NCBI GenBank assembly: GCA_950295325.1
Contig: OX485807.1
Span: 38,162,440-38,222,439 of the forward strand
Source: Polytrichum commune
Lineage: Eukaryota > Streptophyta > Polytrichopsida > Polytrichales > Polytrichaceae
DNA: 60,000 nucleotides
Reading direction: 5' to 3'
Shown: positions 38,058-50,230 of the stretch, one piece after another
Position numbering within the stretch: the stretch's first letter is position 1
Layout of the letters: every line of letters begins with the position of its first letter
Made by a program: the position numbers and the translations under genes
The notes under the pieces: model-generated
Seen by the model: only the letters and a program-made list of their open reading frames with translations
Databases searched by the model: none
Told to the model about the DNA's origin: nothing

Positions 38058-40353
38058 GAATCATATTGCTTCATATTGACTCTGAAGTCAGGGTAGCGGA
38101 ACATACCTCATCGATCGGTTGATCATTCATCCAAGAGTAGGATTATTGACTACTTACATAACAGGTGAGAGGAGAGTCATAAATGTAAACTATATGTTAT
38201 GGGTGAAATGTCCTCTATGTGGATAGAAAACTATAACAGAGTTATTGGAAGTGCCCTCCACTTGGATGAGCTACCGATTATGAAAATTCATCACAATATT
38301 TCATTTGTGTAAGAATGATATCATCCATCCAATTCCAAGATTTTGTTCATGAGTTGATGAGTTATGACCAATAACCAACTTGAACAAGAAGATGAGCTAC
38401 AAAACTCTCCTCATGTTGGCCGCCTAGTCCATAACCATTCCTTTCACCACTTCATTCATAAAAGATGTAGCATGCCAAAGGCAAGACGCTCATCCCCGAC
38501 TCTAAGTAACACACATAGTATTGATATTATCCAAATGTAGGGTTGTGTTCATGTGAAGCGTTGTGGCTAGGTAGCAAGTGGCATGAGAGTTGGGTTGATA
38601 GCTTCCATACAATAGAATTGACGAATGTATTTGTAATCCATCATTCATGTATGTGCCCTTGTCACGGGCTCTTCTAACTTTACACACATTTATGACCCTT
38701 ACATTGAATCAAAAATCTCTCATCCGGGGTAGTAATCGCAAATCATATAGATTGGCACTTTGAAATTCACTCTCCAAATTGCACTACAAAGAATACGAGA
38801 AGTCAAATTGGAATTTATTGTTCTCTTGAACTAATCACATAGGCTTTCCCAATAATGTTATCATTTAATTGTATTAATTTATGTATTTTGAACACATAGT
38901 CCAATCTCATCATAACACACATCTTTCTTTAACTCCGTGTCTGTCCTTAACTACCAACCTTGACACGTAACACTAAAAAATAAGTGTTCAATCAAGAAAA
39001 CGGACCACGTACCTTATGCTCGCCAGTTCCCCCTATAATAGCCATGGATCTTAAGCTCTTTAAACTCTTCGTTCACATCATTTATAAGTCACTTGGATGT
39101 CCCGAGGCCAACTCTGGACTTAAATAGGGAAAAAAAGAGCCCCAACTTGCCCCATTCAGTTTGCTTCTACAGAAATTGATTGATGAAAGAAATTGTCCCC
39201 GTGATGCGTCATTAATGATTTGAAAAGCTTTAGTGACATCACACTTAGGCCTGGTTTAGACGAGCCCCCGGACAAAGCATGAATAGTGACACCCTGGCCA
39301 ATCTTTCGTTATGTCAAAGTGTTTCCACATCATTATGCCGTTGTGTGTGTTGTCCAATTCATCAGAGCGGCTCTAGGTTTGCCGGCAACCCTAACTAGAC
39401 TTGATTGGACAAGTAGGAGTGTTCCTCCACCAATTAAAGATCCAAAACTTCTCGTCTTGTCCAATAATACCACCCCAAGAGTTGCTCATTCAATCACAAA
39501 GTATTCACCTATTGCATACCTAGCCTTGCATTAAGGACTAGGTCCAAGAAACGTGGTGTCCAAAACACACCTTAAATGGACCCTACTTTCAAACTCAAGA
39601 TTTGATTTTCAAACCAGGAAGGGTATTTATGTAAGTGGAGATAAACTTGGAGATTTGACGAGAAAATGATGGCACATTAGCTCCACTTTAGGTTTTGATA
39701 CCTTGGATCCGGAATTCGATATAAACTCTTTGGGTCCAATGTTTTTGCTCTTTACCAATAAACTGCTCGATAATGGAGTGCCTTTGGTCTTGGACCTTAG
39801 TGTAAACTCATCCTCGCTCCACTAGACATATCTGGAGGTCAATTTACATCATGTAATCCGGATTTGCTATAGGGATGACTATGTCGTAGTAATTGTCCCC
39901 CACCACGAGATGATGGTTTTCATAACACTATTCAATAGCTTGGAGAAGTTCCCTTCCTTGAATTACTAGGCTTTGCATAGTACTTGCTAGTAGGAGATGG
40001 CAAGATTCATTGCTTAATCTCACGAGAGGGGAGCATATTTGGAGGATCATGCAGTCACAATTATCCAAGTATACGGGGTCTACGTAGGTGAATTGCACAT
40101 CTTAGATGTGTGACATGATCTATTCAAGCCATAGATAATAAAATAACAAGCTTAGATTTTGGAACCATATGTTGGTTGGGAACAAAGGGGTTAAGACAAC
40201 AAGATTACTTGTCACGGTTTATCATTTTCTAACCTTCTTTCACATTTGCATCATAGTAATGTCATCAAAATTCAACTTTGAAACCGAGGATCAAGAAGGT
40301 TGTCATTGGAAACATGGATTCTGTTGAAATTCATTGAGCCTAAACATATACCT
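38058..40353. other. No gene recognised
   Basis: A/T-rich sequence without credible exons. Bases 38160-38460 resemble 58660-58900 in word order (TCCAA-TTCCA...TTCATGAG...TTAT, then ACTCTCCTC), suggesting a dispersed repeat. The frame at 39286-39534 (82 codons) has no family resemblance that I see. Confidence 0.35.
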
Positions 40354-40684
40354 ATTAGAGTTATTTGTTAATTCGACCGGACTTTTGGTCGGGAGTTGGT
40401 TGTTTTGCAAATATTTTAATGTTTAGTAAGTTTTGGTGTACGTTTGGAGTCGGCGTGGACCTTTGAATAGAGAACTTTCTATAGCGGTTCATTGAGGGTC
40501 AAACTCATTTTGACATGCCAAGAGGTGCTAAAATGAGTTTGGCCCCCAATGAACCGGTATAGACTATCCTTTGTCCAAACCTCCACACTCACTCTATGCT
40601 TGCATGAAAAATATACTGATATATTGTATGCAAAACAACCAACTTCCCACCAAAACTCCAATTGAATTAAAGGATAACTCTATT
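40354..40684. mobile_element. Foldback MITE, copy D
   Basis: The best-preserved ends of the family: left TTAGAGTTATTTGTTAATTC, right reverse complement AATAGAGTTATCCTTTAATT, followed by GGTCGGGAGTTGGTTGTTTT on one side and its inverse on the other. Central inverted pair GGGTCAAACTCATTTTGACA and AATGAGTTTGGCCCCCAATG. About 330 bp. It lies 3.2 kb upstream of AACT. Confidence 0.8.
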
Positions 40685-41099
40685 GTCACATTTGGTTGGG
40701 TCAAGGCAAGATAAAGTGGATCAATTGTCACACTTTATCTAATGTCACCTTTTTGGTCCACTTTACTGCCAAGTAAAGAAGCTTGAATGTGCAGGCCCAT
40801 GTTTCACATAAGGCCCTCACGTAGTAATGCAACATGGATGAATAATTCCCATAATATGGGCCTTTGAGGAATATGGCAGGACATTATAAACCATAAAGCT
40901 TTCCGAAGAATTTGGTGAGTAAGTATGCCATATGAAGCACCCTAATCAAATCAAATAGAAAATAACGCCAATGCCTTTAATTTGTACCAACGTGAATGGG
41001 AGCCCATTCTTCCTTACCTCACTCCCATTTTACCAAGCGTCAAGGTAGGCATACTTCCTACCTCCCAGGAGGTGGGCTTCATTAAGTAGTAGTTTCAAG

Positions 41100-41960
41100 G
41101 GAGGGTGTCATTTTTGAGCTTTTGGTGTGATTGGTTATGGTGTTTGAGTTCATGGGGCAAGTCGACTAAGGCTTGGTTGTTGTCGAGCTTCTTTTATTTA
41201 GGACAAGGTGTGTGAGGTATTTTATGGCTATTTGATGTACGTGTTTTATGAGCTTTTTGACTTCGTGTGGGGGTATTTTGAGGTCTACTAGTACTTCTAG
41301 TGATTGTTTGTGAACGGCTCCATATACCCGTACTGTGATGGTAAGAAGGGGGCTAACATTCCAAGCGGGAGTTTGTAATGTCTGAATGAGGGGGTCGTAT
41401 TTGTTGGAACTTCTCTTATGATGGTATTGGAAATCTATTGTGACAATAGATGAATTCTATGGATTTTATGATTGTTTGATGGATTTGTTTGGGGGGGGGG
41501 GGGGAGGGGGATGGGTGTGTGGCTATCTATGGGGCCTCTTAGAATACATAGGATGTCGGGTTTTAGTTTTCCATGGATGTGCATGTGTTGGAGAGGCATG
41601 TGCATTGTATAAACTATTCCATGATTGTGATGTCTTGGGGCCGGTTGTGTTGGTTTCCGGCATTTACGAGGGTATAGAACCTTGTATGTTTGTTGGATTG
41701 GAGTGTGTGGACTATTTGGTGTACGGCTTTGTTGTGTCGGGCTATGTGAAGGCCTTTTATGTGTGGGTGAATGCTGGTGGAGAGTAGGTATGATCAAGTG
41801 TCAGTTCCATGGTTTGAGCAAAGTGTGCAGTCGGAGTTGGGATGCATCAATGGCCACAATATGCTTCTTCAATGGATTCCATGTATTGGGCATGTTGAAA
41901 TTTTAGGGTATGTGTAATTTGGGCATCAAATATGCCTGGGACTTTCTAGAAGTGATTGAG
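41100..41960. repeat. T/G-rich degenerate repeat (second copy)
   Basis: Same T/G strand bias and block order as 15300-16700. Contains a run of 14 G broken by one A then five G (about 41490-41509). The open frame 41440-41787 (115 codons, Gly/Cys/Val-rich) follows from the T/G bias, and I do not call it a gene. Bases 40685-41100 and 41960-42470 show nothing recognisable. Confidence 0.4.
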
Positions 41961-42479
41961 AGCTCTTGGTTGATTTTCTTGTTAGATATCCACTTATTGA
42001 AGTAGGCAAATTTATATTTTGTAATTCGTAGTTCTTTTTTGCAGTGGCATTTATTTATGTATGTATGGAGGTTGTGGATTTAGGGTATTCAAAAATATCA
42101 ACCACTAATTAATGACATCACTCAGCACGGCTAGAAAATAGATCCACTTATAGTCATTACGGCTGGAGCTAGAGGAACCACGCACGCCCCGTCAATGAAA
42201 CAACTTGAACAAACATTTGAACTACCTGAAAATTTTGTAAAACATACATTCAAAGAAATAAACACTATTGCCATACAATATGCTAGTTCAATCCTTCTAC
42301 ATAAAAGATGTATTGAAAACAACCAAGCAATACCAATAGAATAAGAGAAGGGGTCATAATGATGACCATTATTTATTGAACAATATGTACACCAATAGCT
42401 CAGGAAGATGGGTAGGAGGCGGTTGGTTGATACAATTTTCCTGCCTATAAATCACTAGCAACACCAAGTCATGTATAAC

Positions 42480-42575
42480 ACACTAAACGATCAGACGAAC
42501 TCGACGGGAACCGAACCTGGACCGTCTAAGTGTAGTACAAACATCCTCCCTCAACCAACCGAGGAAACATGACTT
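42480..42575 (-). mobile_element. tRNA-like SINE head
   Basis: On the - strand TCGGTTGGTTGAGGGAGGAT (A-box-like) is followed about 35 bases later by GGTTCGGTTCCC (B-box-like), the arrangement of an internal RNA polymerase III promoter from a tRNA. CATGACTTGG lies on one side and, inverted, CCAAGTCATG on the other (42464-42474 and 42568-42577). No tail was identified, so it could be a SINE fragment or a decayed tRNA pseudogene. Confidence 0.45.
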
Positions 42576-42672
42576 GGCGACCACCAACACAACAAACCAC
42601 AACTTATACTATAACACAAACGTAATTACTTGCTAACAACTACGGTGGGTTACTCTTATTTGTCTTCCGGTT

Positions 42673-42823
42673 ACTATAGTGTCCATCCTTGAAAGGGGAG
42701 AGTAATACTGTCCAAATTTCCCCTTGTCTGGCGGGCATCGGGCCATTTGACAATACGAACGGACACTTCATTCACGCCGGCCCTTTAAATTGGGACCGGA
42801 GTTTCTATCTATCTGGATTTAGG
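42673..42823 (+). mobile_element. SINE, 3' half copy
   Basis: Matches the 3' half of the SINE at 19601-19987: CTATAGTGTCCATCC, GAAAGGGGAGAGTA, CCCCTTGTC, GGGCATCGGG, ACGAACGGACACTT, ATTCACGCCGGCCC, GGGACC(A/G)GAGTTTC, then the TCTATCTA tail. The tRNA-like 5' head is missing. Truncation at the 5' end is typical of incomplete target-primed copies. Confidence 0.85.
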
Positions 42824-43581
42824 GTACACCCTGAATCATTTCTAAAGGGGGAGAGGTAGGTCTAGCTACATTGTTGGCCCTTGATATCAACACCCTTTTC
42901 CTCGCCCTTTGCTAGTTGGTTGCGGCTCCTACCTCACCATCTGATAGGCAAGCATTATGTGGGCCTCAACCAATAGCTTGATTGGTTGGGTGTTTCTTTT
43001 TCCTTATTCCTTTTCCAAATAATGGTTTTGGCATTGTGCAGTTACCGTGGCATGGGTCTGGCCCAACTACTAGTTGGCTCTTGTAAGATGAACAAAACTC
43101 AGGTTGACTACTATTCATTTTGCAAAGGTGACCCACACATAAGTGGGTAATAATTCTTACAAAATCCATGACACTAAGAATGCTACACCTTAGTAATGAG
43201 TAATGTTATGTTATGATAAAATCATTACATACATAATAAATATGTGAAGGTCTTAACTACAACCCGATAATACAAGCACATGGGTGCATACGAGGACAAA
43301 GTAATCCAGTGTTCAGGGAGATTTTTGGGCATAATGGGTCAAGATCCTAGTGCTTCCAAGTCCAACTAGTCACATGTTGACATCTTTCTGTTTTTCTTTT
43401 CTTGAGTTGAGATATATTCCACAAATTCCTCTAAAATTAACGGTAACTGTCCTGAAGTCTTGAACTTCAATCGGTTATTTCTCAAACTCAACCAGTTCAT
43501 CTGTAACTAGCATCTGTTCTCCCTCTTCATTGGAGTATTATGATCCATATATACTACTTCATGAGCCAATACAACCAACTG

Positions 43582-44522
43582 CCGTAGGTTCATAGCTGGT
43601 TCGACAAAAAATAACTCTAAAAATAGATGCCGAAAATTTTGGAAAATTATTGGCATTATTTGCCGAATATAAAATTTATTATTTTTCAAAATTGCCGAAA
43701 AGTAAGAAATTTTTACTTCTCACTAGAGTTTTACTTACAGTGGAAGCATATGTGAATTTTGAAAGAGAGAAGGTGCTCCTTTTGTAATCAAGCTCACTTA
43801 CATTAGTCCACAAAGAATATGGGTTAAGAAGTAGCAAGACTCTAGGTGAGGCTTTTCAAATGTGTTGTACACAAATTTTTGGAGTCCAATTGAGCATAGA
43901 AAATGAAGTTTTATAGAATTTTGTCCAACTAACAAAAGTTGAGAAATCAATCCTTCTTCTACCTCCAACAAGTTTTGTGTCAAAATAAGTCTTTATGCAA
44001 AAGATATGGACAAAACATTGCAGCCATGTAAAGATCAAAAAATTAAAATGCGTTCATAACAGTTTTTCGGAGCTCATTTGTGCATAGAAGATCAACTTTT
44101 TTGGAATTCTGTTGGTCTAAGAAAAGTTTAGAAATCAAGTAATCTTTCACCTCCAACAAATTTTATGTCATTTGAAGACTCTATGCAAAAGTTATGCATG
44201 TTATAAAAATGAAGTCTAACTCGGTGCTTCACCTCAAAGTTTACATATCCCATATGCATTGTTGAACATAACTCCACTCTACTTGCATAAAGCACAGAGC
44301 ATTCTCAACTCTTCACTCACATCTTACTTGTCATTCAATGCAAGAGAGATGCACAAAATATAAGCTTAAAAAGAATATTAAAAATGAATTTAAGCCGAAT
44401 TTTTAAAAATTAAAAAAGAAATTGCCGAAAATGTGAATATATTATTTTTAGGTGCCGAACCTACTTTTTTACTTTAATTAATTATTCGGCTAACATGTGT
44501 CGAACCAGCTATGAACCTACGG
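43582..44522. mobile_element. 941-bp element with 25-bp perfect inverted ends
   Basis: Left end CCGTAGGTTCATAGCTGG... (25 bases, 43582-43606) is exactly inverted at 44498-44522. Inner arms share GCCGAA(A/T) words. The interior has two diverged direct copies of a unit of about 185 bp (near 43877 and 44062: TTGGAGTCCAATTGAGCATAG against TCGGAGCTCATTTGTGCATAG, and CACCTCCAACAAATTTTATG against its counterpart). No coding capacity and no convincing target duplication. A non-autonomous DNA transposon is the likeliest reading. Confidence 0.75.
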
Positions 44523-46095
44523 TATATAAGTATGGGGACACGTGAAAACACAAACTTCATGAAAATATTGTGGCATGGATTGACTTGAACAACACATTTA
44601 TACTCAAGAAGGAATCCCACACTTTCAACATTTCCGATGACTAAATAGCTTTGTATTCAAGAATTAAGAGTTTGTGGCAAGGGAGGGAAGTTAGAGCCTT
44701 GTTGCACTAACTTAAGGGGTCCCATGGCCGAATATGTTCGGTAACCGGCGTTTGTGACCTAAGGCCATCCACATTCAGTAGCCATTAGCATAAACCCTCG
44801 CAACCGTGTCAAAGGTTGGTCATGCGGCCCTTGACCGGATCCCAAGGCGGTTTGGGTTGTCCAACATAAACATGAATGCACCTTCGTTTGGGTAATCTAC
44901 CATATAATCTTTGGACAAATAATGAGACTTTGTTACATCGATGGCTTCATCTATTTGACAAACATTATGGTCATGTTGCTCACATCTTAGAGATTGTTTT
45001 TCAAAGGCAAGTGTCTGTGCGGAGACCTCATGGCTTGGCAACGCTCCATTGGCACACTTGTTTGTTGGAGAGCTCATGTGAGGCGACCATGGTTGGCAAA
45101 GGCTGCAACCACGTAAGCTTCCACGTTTTTTAATGCAACTTGCTTCTTTCATCTCATAGCTAGAATCCCAACTGGAATCATTTCAATGAGCTTCATAATT
45201 CTTCGAAAATCTATGCTTCAATCCCAACTCAAAGTCCCAACAACTTTGAACCCATCGACTTAAGCCTGAACTTAAATTAAGAAAGCATTTTTGAGTTGGG
45301 TAGTAACCCACATCTTCAATCACAACGATAATGCCTAAAACCCTTGGCTTGAATGTTTGCGCTAAACTCCCACATGTAGCTCATGGTCTTCCACTTCACT
45401 CACAAAATGTCGGCCAAGTATTCGGGAATAAAAAGGACATGAGCTTCCATATTCCAACATTTGGTTGGTATTTTCAGCAATTTCAATTGCTTCCACAATT
45501 TGGTAGGCCAATATGGCAAAGACTTAGGATAAAATGCCCTAGGGCCTTGTTTGAAATCAAAAACTTTGTGGTGTAATTCATGTGATTGCCATGATATACT
45601 AGGTACTTATGCATGCTACACAAGCTAGTCTGGATTTGAATTTTAAATTGACATTGGGTTATTGACTTTTGGGTGTTTGGTTGCAGCGATTTGACTCCTT
45701 CCCAATACTCATCCCGGTTGTCCTTAGTGAGAACCAACCTTCTTGCTTTTCAATTTGCATTTTCCTTTTTGAATCCGTGTTCTTCTTGCTTTTCTTTCTC
45801 TAATCGGACAATTGTGGTTCATATTCAAGCTTTTTTTTATTTGTGCTCCTCATTTTTTAATCATGCTCTTTCGCTGTAGTGCATGCTCTTTTTCTTTGGG
45901 AATCAAAATTAAAATCTAGATGTCTTAACCTAGAAATCAAGACCTTTAGTGCATTGAAGCTCTTCTCTTTGAGATGTGTGTTACTTTCTTCTTCTTTTTA
46001 TTGTTTTCCATTATCTTTTAGATGCTCTTCATCTTTCGAATTCATTCTCCGAGTCTCTTTTGAATGCATTATTTTTTAATCCTGCTCTTTTTTCT
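44523..46095. other. No gene recognised
   Basis: Open frames here (for example - strand 45152-44820) show no recognisable family. From about 45700 rightwards the + strand becomes T/C-rich, with CTCTTTTTCTTTG-like words leading into the tandem repeat at 46100. This may be the left flank of the Harbinger element. Confidence 0.35.
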
Positions 46096-46099
46096 TTGA

Positions 46100-46500
46100 A
46101 ATGCATGCTCCTCCTCTTCATGCTTAAACTTCCTCTCTCTGGAATAGGGAAGTGATGTGTAGAGTTTTCTGTGTCTAGTTTTTTATGTGGTAAGTGATGT
46201 GTTATGCAATTCTACTCAACATGAATTTGCTTATCTTTTGTATCCAAGCTCTTTTTTCTTTGATTTCATCATCTTCATTTTCATGCTTAAGGCTCCTCTC
46301 TCTTGAATAGGTAAGTGATGTCTAGGGTTACATGTGTTTTGTTTTTGTTGTGGTAAATGTTGTTTTATGCTCTTCCACTCTTCATGAATTCACTTATCTT
46401 TTGAATGCAAGCTCATTTTTCTTTGAATTTCATGCTCTTTTTGGTCTTTGAATTTACATGCTCTTTTGAATGGAAACCCTCTTGAATGGGTAAGTAATGT
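46100..46500. repeat. Tandem repeat, ~165-bp unit
   Basis: Two full units (about 46103-46265 and 46270-46430), each running from a CTTCAT(G)CTTAA block through CCTCTCTCTTGAATAGG, TAAGTGATGT, TTATGCAATTCTAC or the like, ATGAATTCACTTATCTTTTG and TTTTTCTTTGA, then a partial third to 46500. It lies directly before the Myb-like transposon frame, so it may be element subterminal sequence. Confidence 0.75.
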
Positions 46501-46503
46501 GTT

Positions 46504-47541
46504 TTGTCATATGTGTGCAAGCTGAAGGATGGTTTCAAGGAGGAGTCAATTCCCAACACCCAAGCCACACCCGACTCTCACTATGATGAGGAGGATCTCT
46601 TGAGTGAACAAATTGATGTTGTGTTGAGTAGGGGTTTAGGTGTGCCTTCTCATAGTAGAAGTAACCATCAAAGGATAGGCAGGTCCAAGGTGCTTCCTAA
46701 GTCAAGAAGGTCGAAATGGACTGAGGCCGAGTGTCTCCTTATCATTCAAGAGAAACAAATAAATTTTGAAAAGTAGACATCATCCCGATGCTCCAACAAG
46801 TTCTCAAAAGAAGTTTTGTCTAGGGGATAGATGCATAGCACAATATTGAAGGTAATGCGAATGTCGTGGTTGGGTTTATGCTACGATATCAAACCGTAAT
46901 CACAGACAAGTGGGATGCGTTACTAAAAACTTACAAACAAATCAAAGAATACTTAGGGTCGAGTGGTGCTAGTGAGTGGTGGGGTTTGTCCAAAGAACAA
47001 AAGAGAGAAGTATCTAGAGTGGGTAAACTCCCTCTTGAGTTAGTCAAGTAATGTATGTTGTTTGTGAACCTTGGGTTGGTAGAAGAATGATATCCTCTAC
47101 AACTATGAGCCTCCAAGATAGTGATAGACATGTTCATCTTTTGCCACCTCAGTTTGGAAGAGCACCTTCTCCACATGTAGTTCCTTCTCCTTCACGATCT
47201 CCTTCACATTCTCCTTCACCTTCTCCTTAAATAGATCTTTCTCCCATAGTGAACCATTTGTTGTTGGTGTAAATGGAGTTGCTCCTCGACCACATGCTCC
47301 AAGCCCTAGGTTTGGAGTGGGAATGGAAGGTGGTCCAACCACTCCGGGCGATGGAACCGTTGGCAATACAAACCAGAAACATAGGCAATGCAGGGTTGAC
47401 AACCTTGTTAATTTTGTCAAGGACTTTAACCAAGACTATTTGGCTAGAGTACAGATGCAAGGGAATGAGAAGAGGTTGCATTGTTCCAACATCTTTGCTC
47501 TTGCAAAGGAGAGGGAGATGTTTATTATCAATAAGAGGTGA
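46504..47541 (+). pseudogene. PIF/Harbinger ORF1, Myb/trihelix DNA-binding protein
   Basis: Second protein of PIF/Harbinger transposons, a trihelix/Myb-like DNA-binding partner of the nuclease. Piece 1 (46504-46776) has an acidic N-terminus then SKWTEAECLLIIQEKQINFE, the first helix of the domain. Piece 2 (46866-47051) has TDKWDALLKTYKQIKEYLGS, GASEWWGLSKEQKREV and KLPLELVK, the rest. Piece 3 has a Ser/Pro-rich run (SPSRSPSHSPSPSP), and piece 4 (47317-47541) has VDNLVNFVKDFNQDYLARVQ. Stops and frame changes between pieces show it is not functional. Convergent with the nuclease remnant. Confidence 0.75.
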
Positions 47542-47939
47542 ACAACTTGAACATGGAACTACAACTCTACAACCTTTAGGTGCAAAAGACTATGAGCATG
47601 ACACAAATGATGCAAGTTTTATTGATGATATCCTCTTCTATGCAAGATTTCACGAGGTAGCACATCTAGTTTATCTCAACTTATCACATTTATGATAGTG
47701 CCTATGCCTTGCATTTTGCATCAAAACAAGATAGTCTAGGATGTCATCTCTAGCCATTTTTTCATCCAACAACGTTCTCTCCTCAATTAATGCCTCCATA
47801 ATTCTCGGACTACTCATAGCAATACCATTGATGTTTCAAGATTGGCATCATCCGATGTGTCAATGCTAAGTTTAGGGCATATTTCTTAAGTGACTTCTCC
47901 TTTAATGTCAATAAAATGTTGTGCAATATGCAACAACAA

Positions 47940-48460
47940 TGAACCATAGAAGGTAGGAAGTCCAACCTCAATTGGGTGTGGTTATCTGGTCCTTTGAATT
48001 GACCTTCAAGATACCAAATGCATGCTCGATGCTCATCCGTGTAGAACTATGTTTCTGGTTGAACCATTCTTCTTGCATGGCTATAGGCGCTCCCGAAGCT
48101 CCCTATTTGTAATATGCAATCAAACACTTGAGCATTGATAGCCATAATCACCAACAATGTAGACGGGAATTGCAAGCAATGCGTAAGGATTTTTGTTCAA
48201 ACCAAACATGACAAATTGTTCCACCTTGTGGTACAGTTCATTGCACTTTAGGTGATAGCTATCATATACTGAACTTGACACACTTGTGTTGGAGCTTGTG
48301 AAGTAGCAATTGCTATCACACACTTCTTGTAAAACATGGACATTTTTTTCATTGAAATGTGATGGTCTACAACAATCACTATGTCACTAGGTGCTCTAAC
48401 TACAATGTGACTTTCATCAATTGCACCTATCACAAATTGCATGAAATTTGACATACCATA
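47940..48460 (-). pseudogene. PIF/Harbinger DDE nuclease (transposase), frameshifted
   Basis: DDE_Tnp_4-type nuclease of PIF/Harbinger transposons. On the - strand the order is NFMQFVIGAIDESHIVVRAP (first Asp), then after a frame change CDSNCYFTSSNTSVSSSVYD, SYHLKCNELYHKVEQ, AIPVYIVGDYGYQ (second Asp), a stop, and in another frame STRMSIEHAFGILK, carrying the third acidic residue of the ER/EHAFG box. All three catalytic blocks are visible but spread over frames, so it is a pseudogene. The N-terminal helix-turn-helix part would lie beyond 48460 and was not found. Confidence 0.85.
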
Positions 48461-48548
48461 CGTTAGACACCATGTCCATGTGCCATGTGAGCAAACCTTG
48501 TATTATTTTTTGCATGTCTTCATCGGAATCTTCACCCTTCAACTTTTC

Positions 48549-49229
48549 TTAACCACTATCAACAAGGTTATCAAATCTCTTTTGTTTTCTTATCTTTGTT
48601 CTACCAATTTTCTTCAATCTGAATAGGACAATTTTGATACTCACAAGGAAATAACCAATAAAGATTTCAACGTTTTCTATACATAACGTGAACATGTCCA
48701 TTTGAAGAGGGATGGTTGGTACATGTGGAGGAGATGGTATAGGCCAAGGAGCCGGCAACAGACTCCATGTGTCCAACATTTCTATCGGTGCAGGTACATT
48801 ATCACAAGGTGCGAATCCAAGGCAAGGCGCCAATGGACCTCGACCAAGCTGGGAAGAGAAACTTGAAGATGACCTCACATAGTGATTATGGTCAACAAGT
48901 TGGGTGGGTAGATATTGAACATGTGAGTTTTCTTGTAAGATGTACATGTTAGAAGTGTGAACTCTTGAGTTGTTTAAAATTGATACCAAATTTTGGTTTC
49001 CATATGCTTTTGCAATTCTCTTAATGTTTACACTGGTGTCCAATGAGTCCATAACATCTCCCAACATGTACAATCGATCTTTGACTTCTTGGACGGATGG
49101 GAGATTCGAGTTGGTATGTGCCTCTTGCCAAACCCTCAATTCCATACTCGTCATTCTACACAATGCAATCTCATCAATAATTTGTTCGGGTGAGGAAGCA
49201 TTAACCGCTTTAAAATAAGGAATTGACAC
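48549..49229 (-). other. Open frame of 226 codons, unassigned
   Basis: A long frame beginning MSIPYFKAVNASSPEQIIDE, helical in its first third (ALCRMTSMELRVWQEAHT, EVKDRLYMLGDVMDSLDTSV), then Ser- and Pro-rich (PLAPCLGFAPCDNVPAPIE), then hydrophobic and basic. I recognise no domain. It lies between the Harbinger nuclease and the hAT fragment on the same strand and could be an exon of either transposon, or a transposon-associated gene of its own. The last 50 residues look non-coding. Confidence 0.35.
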
Positions 49230-49682
49230 ATGAAAAGGAAGAAAAAAAAACTTATGAGATGTGGCAAACTCTTGTATACCTCAATCATTTGGAGCATGAG
49301 TTGGCTGTAGGGATGTGATTATAGCTCACATATATCATCATAGTGCATCATTAAAGACCTATGACATACAAGAGGAAAAGAAATTAGCTTCAACACAAGT
49401 TTGCAAACCCAAAAACTATAAATAAATATAAAGATAAGTTGAACATGATGCACACAGTGTGTATGTTTGACAAATTTCATGTGACGTTCAACCTCAAATC
49501 CAAAGTGTCACGTGATGTTTTCAAAAACAAAAATGAATGTCAATTGACATCTACATTTTATTCCAAAATGTCACCTCAATTTTTGGCTTACACAATATTT
49601 TAGAAAATTAATATTTTGAATAATAAAAAACAAACTTGATTTGTAACAAAAAAAAAAACTATCAATCGAGTGTAAGTATCCT

Positions 49683-50063
49683 TCAGTCTCGCATGTTTCT
49701 CCAAATGTTGAAGATGGTAGCCCAATCCATTGCATCCACTTCAAGCCCACAAAGAGAAACCTGCATAAGAGCATCAAGGGTCTTCAAGTTCAACCTATTG
49801 CGCAAGTGGCTTTTGATTGCATTTTGTTTGGAAAATCCTCTCTCACAAACAGCTATACTTGATGGAATGAGTATAATTTTTTGCCAAAGTTGCATAAGTT
49901 TAGGCCAATTTGTGTGCCATTCCAAATTGCTACCACATATGCGCCAAGCCTCAAATATCGTTTTGTTCTCACACTCATGTCGAAGTGTTTCCATAAATTC
50001 TAGGAGTTCTCCCTTACACATGTCACTCTCTTCTTCAGTGTATTGAAACATTTGCCTCGCCAT
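49683..50063 (-). pseudogene. hAT transposase C-terminal dimerisation domain
   Basis: 126 codons whose second half is the hAT dimerisation domain: WPKLMQLWQKIILIPSSIAV, CERGFSKQNAIKSHLRNRL, KTLDALMQVSLCG, MDWATIFNIWRNMRD, then a stop. This block is shared by hAT transposases and host genes derived from them. Nothing for the zinc finger or catalytic core lies upstream (50064-51000), so it is a fragment rather than an intact transposase or domesticated gene. The initial Met may be internal. Confidence 0.8.
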
Positions 50064-50230
50064 GTTCCTAGTTAGTCTCGCTCTCCGATCACTGTCTTAG
50101 CTCCCGGTTACAAAGGAAATTGCAAGAGCAAAATTGACCTTAAGTATGTGAGTGAGTGTAGGAAGTTCTCCTACTGTTATGGGTTATGTTTTCCGGATAC
50201 TTGAGCTGCACTTTATAATACTCAAGTAAT

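Noticed and set aside
41440-41787. 115-codon Gly/Cys/Val-rich frame
   Set aside because: Arises from T/G-biased repeat sequence with a long G run. The opposite strand is open too.
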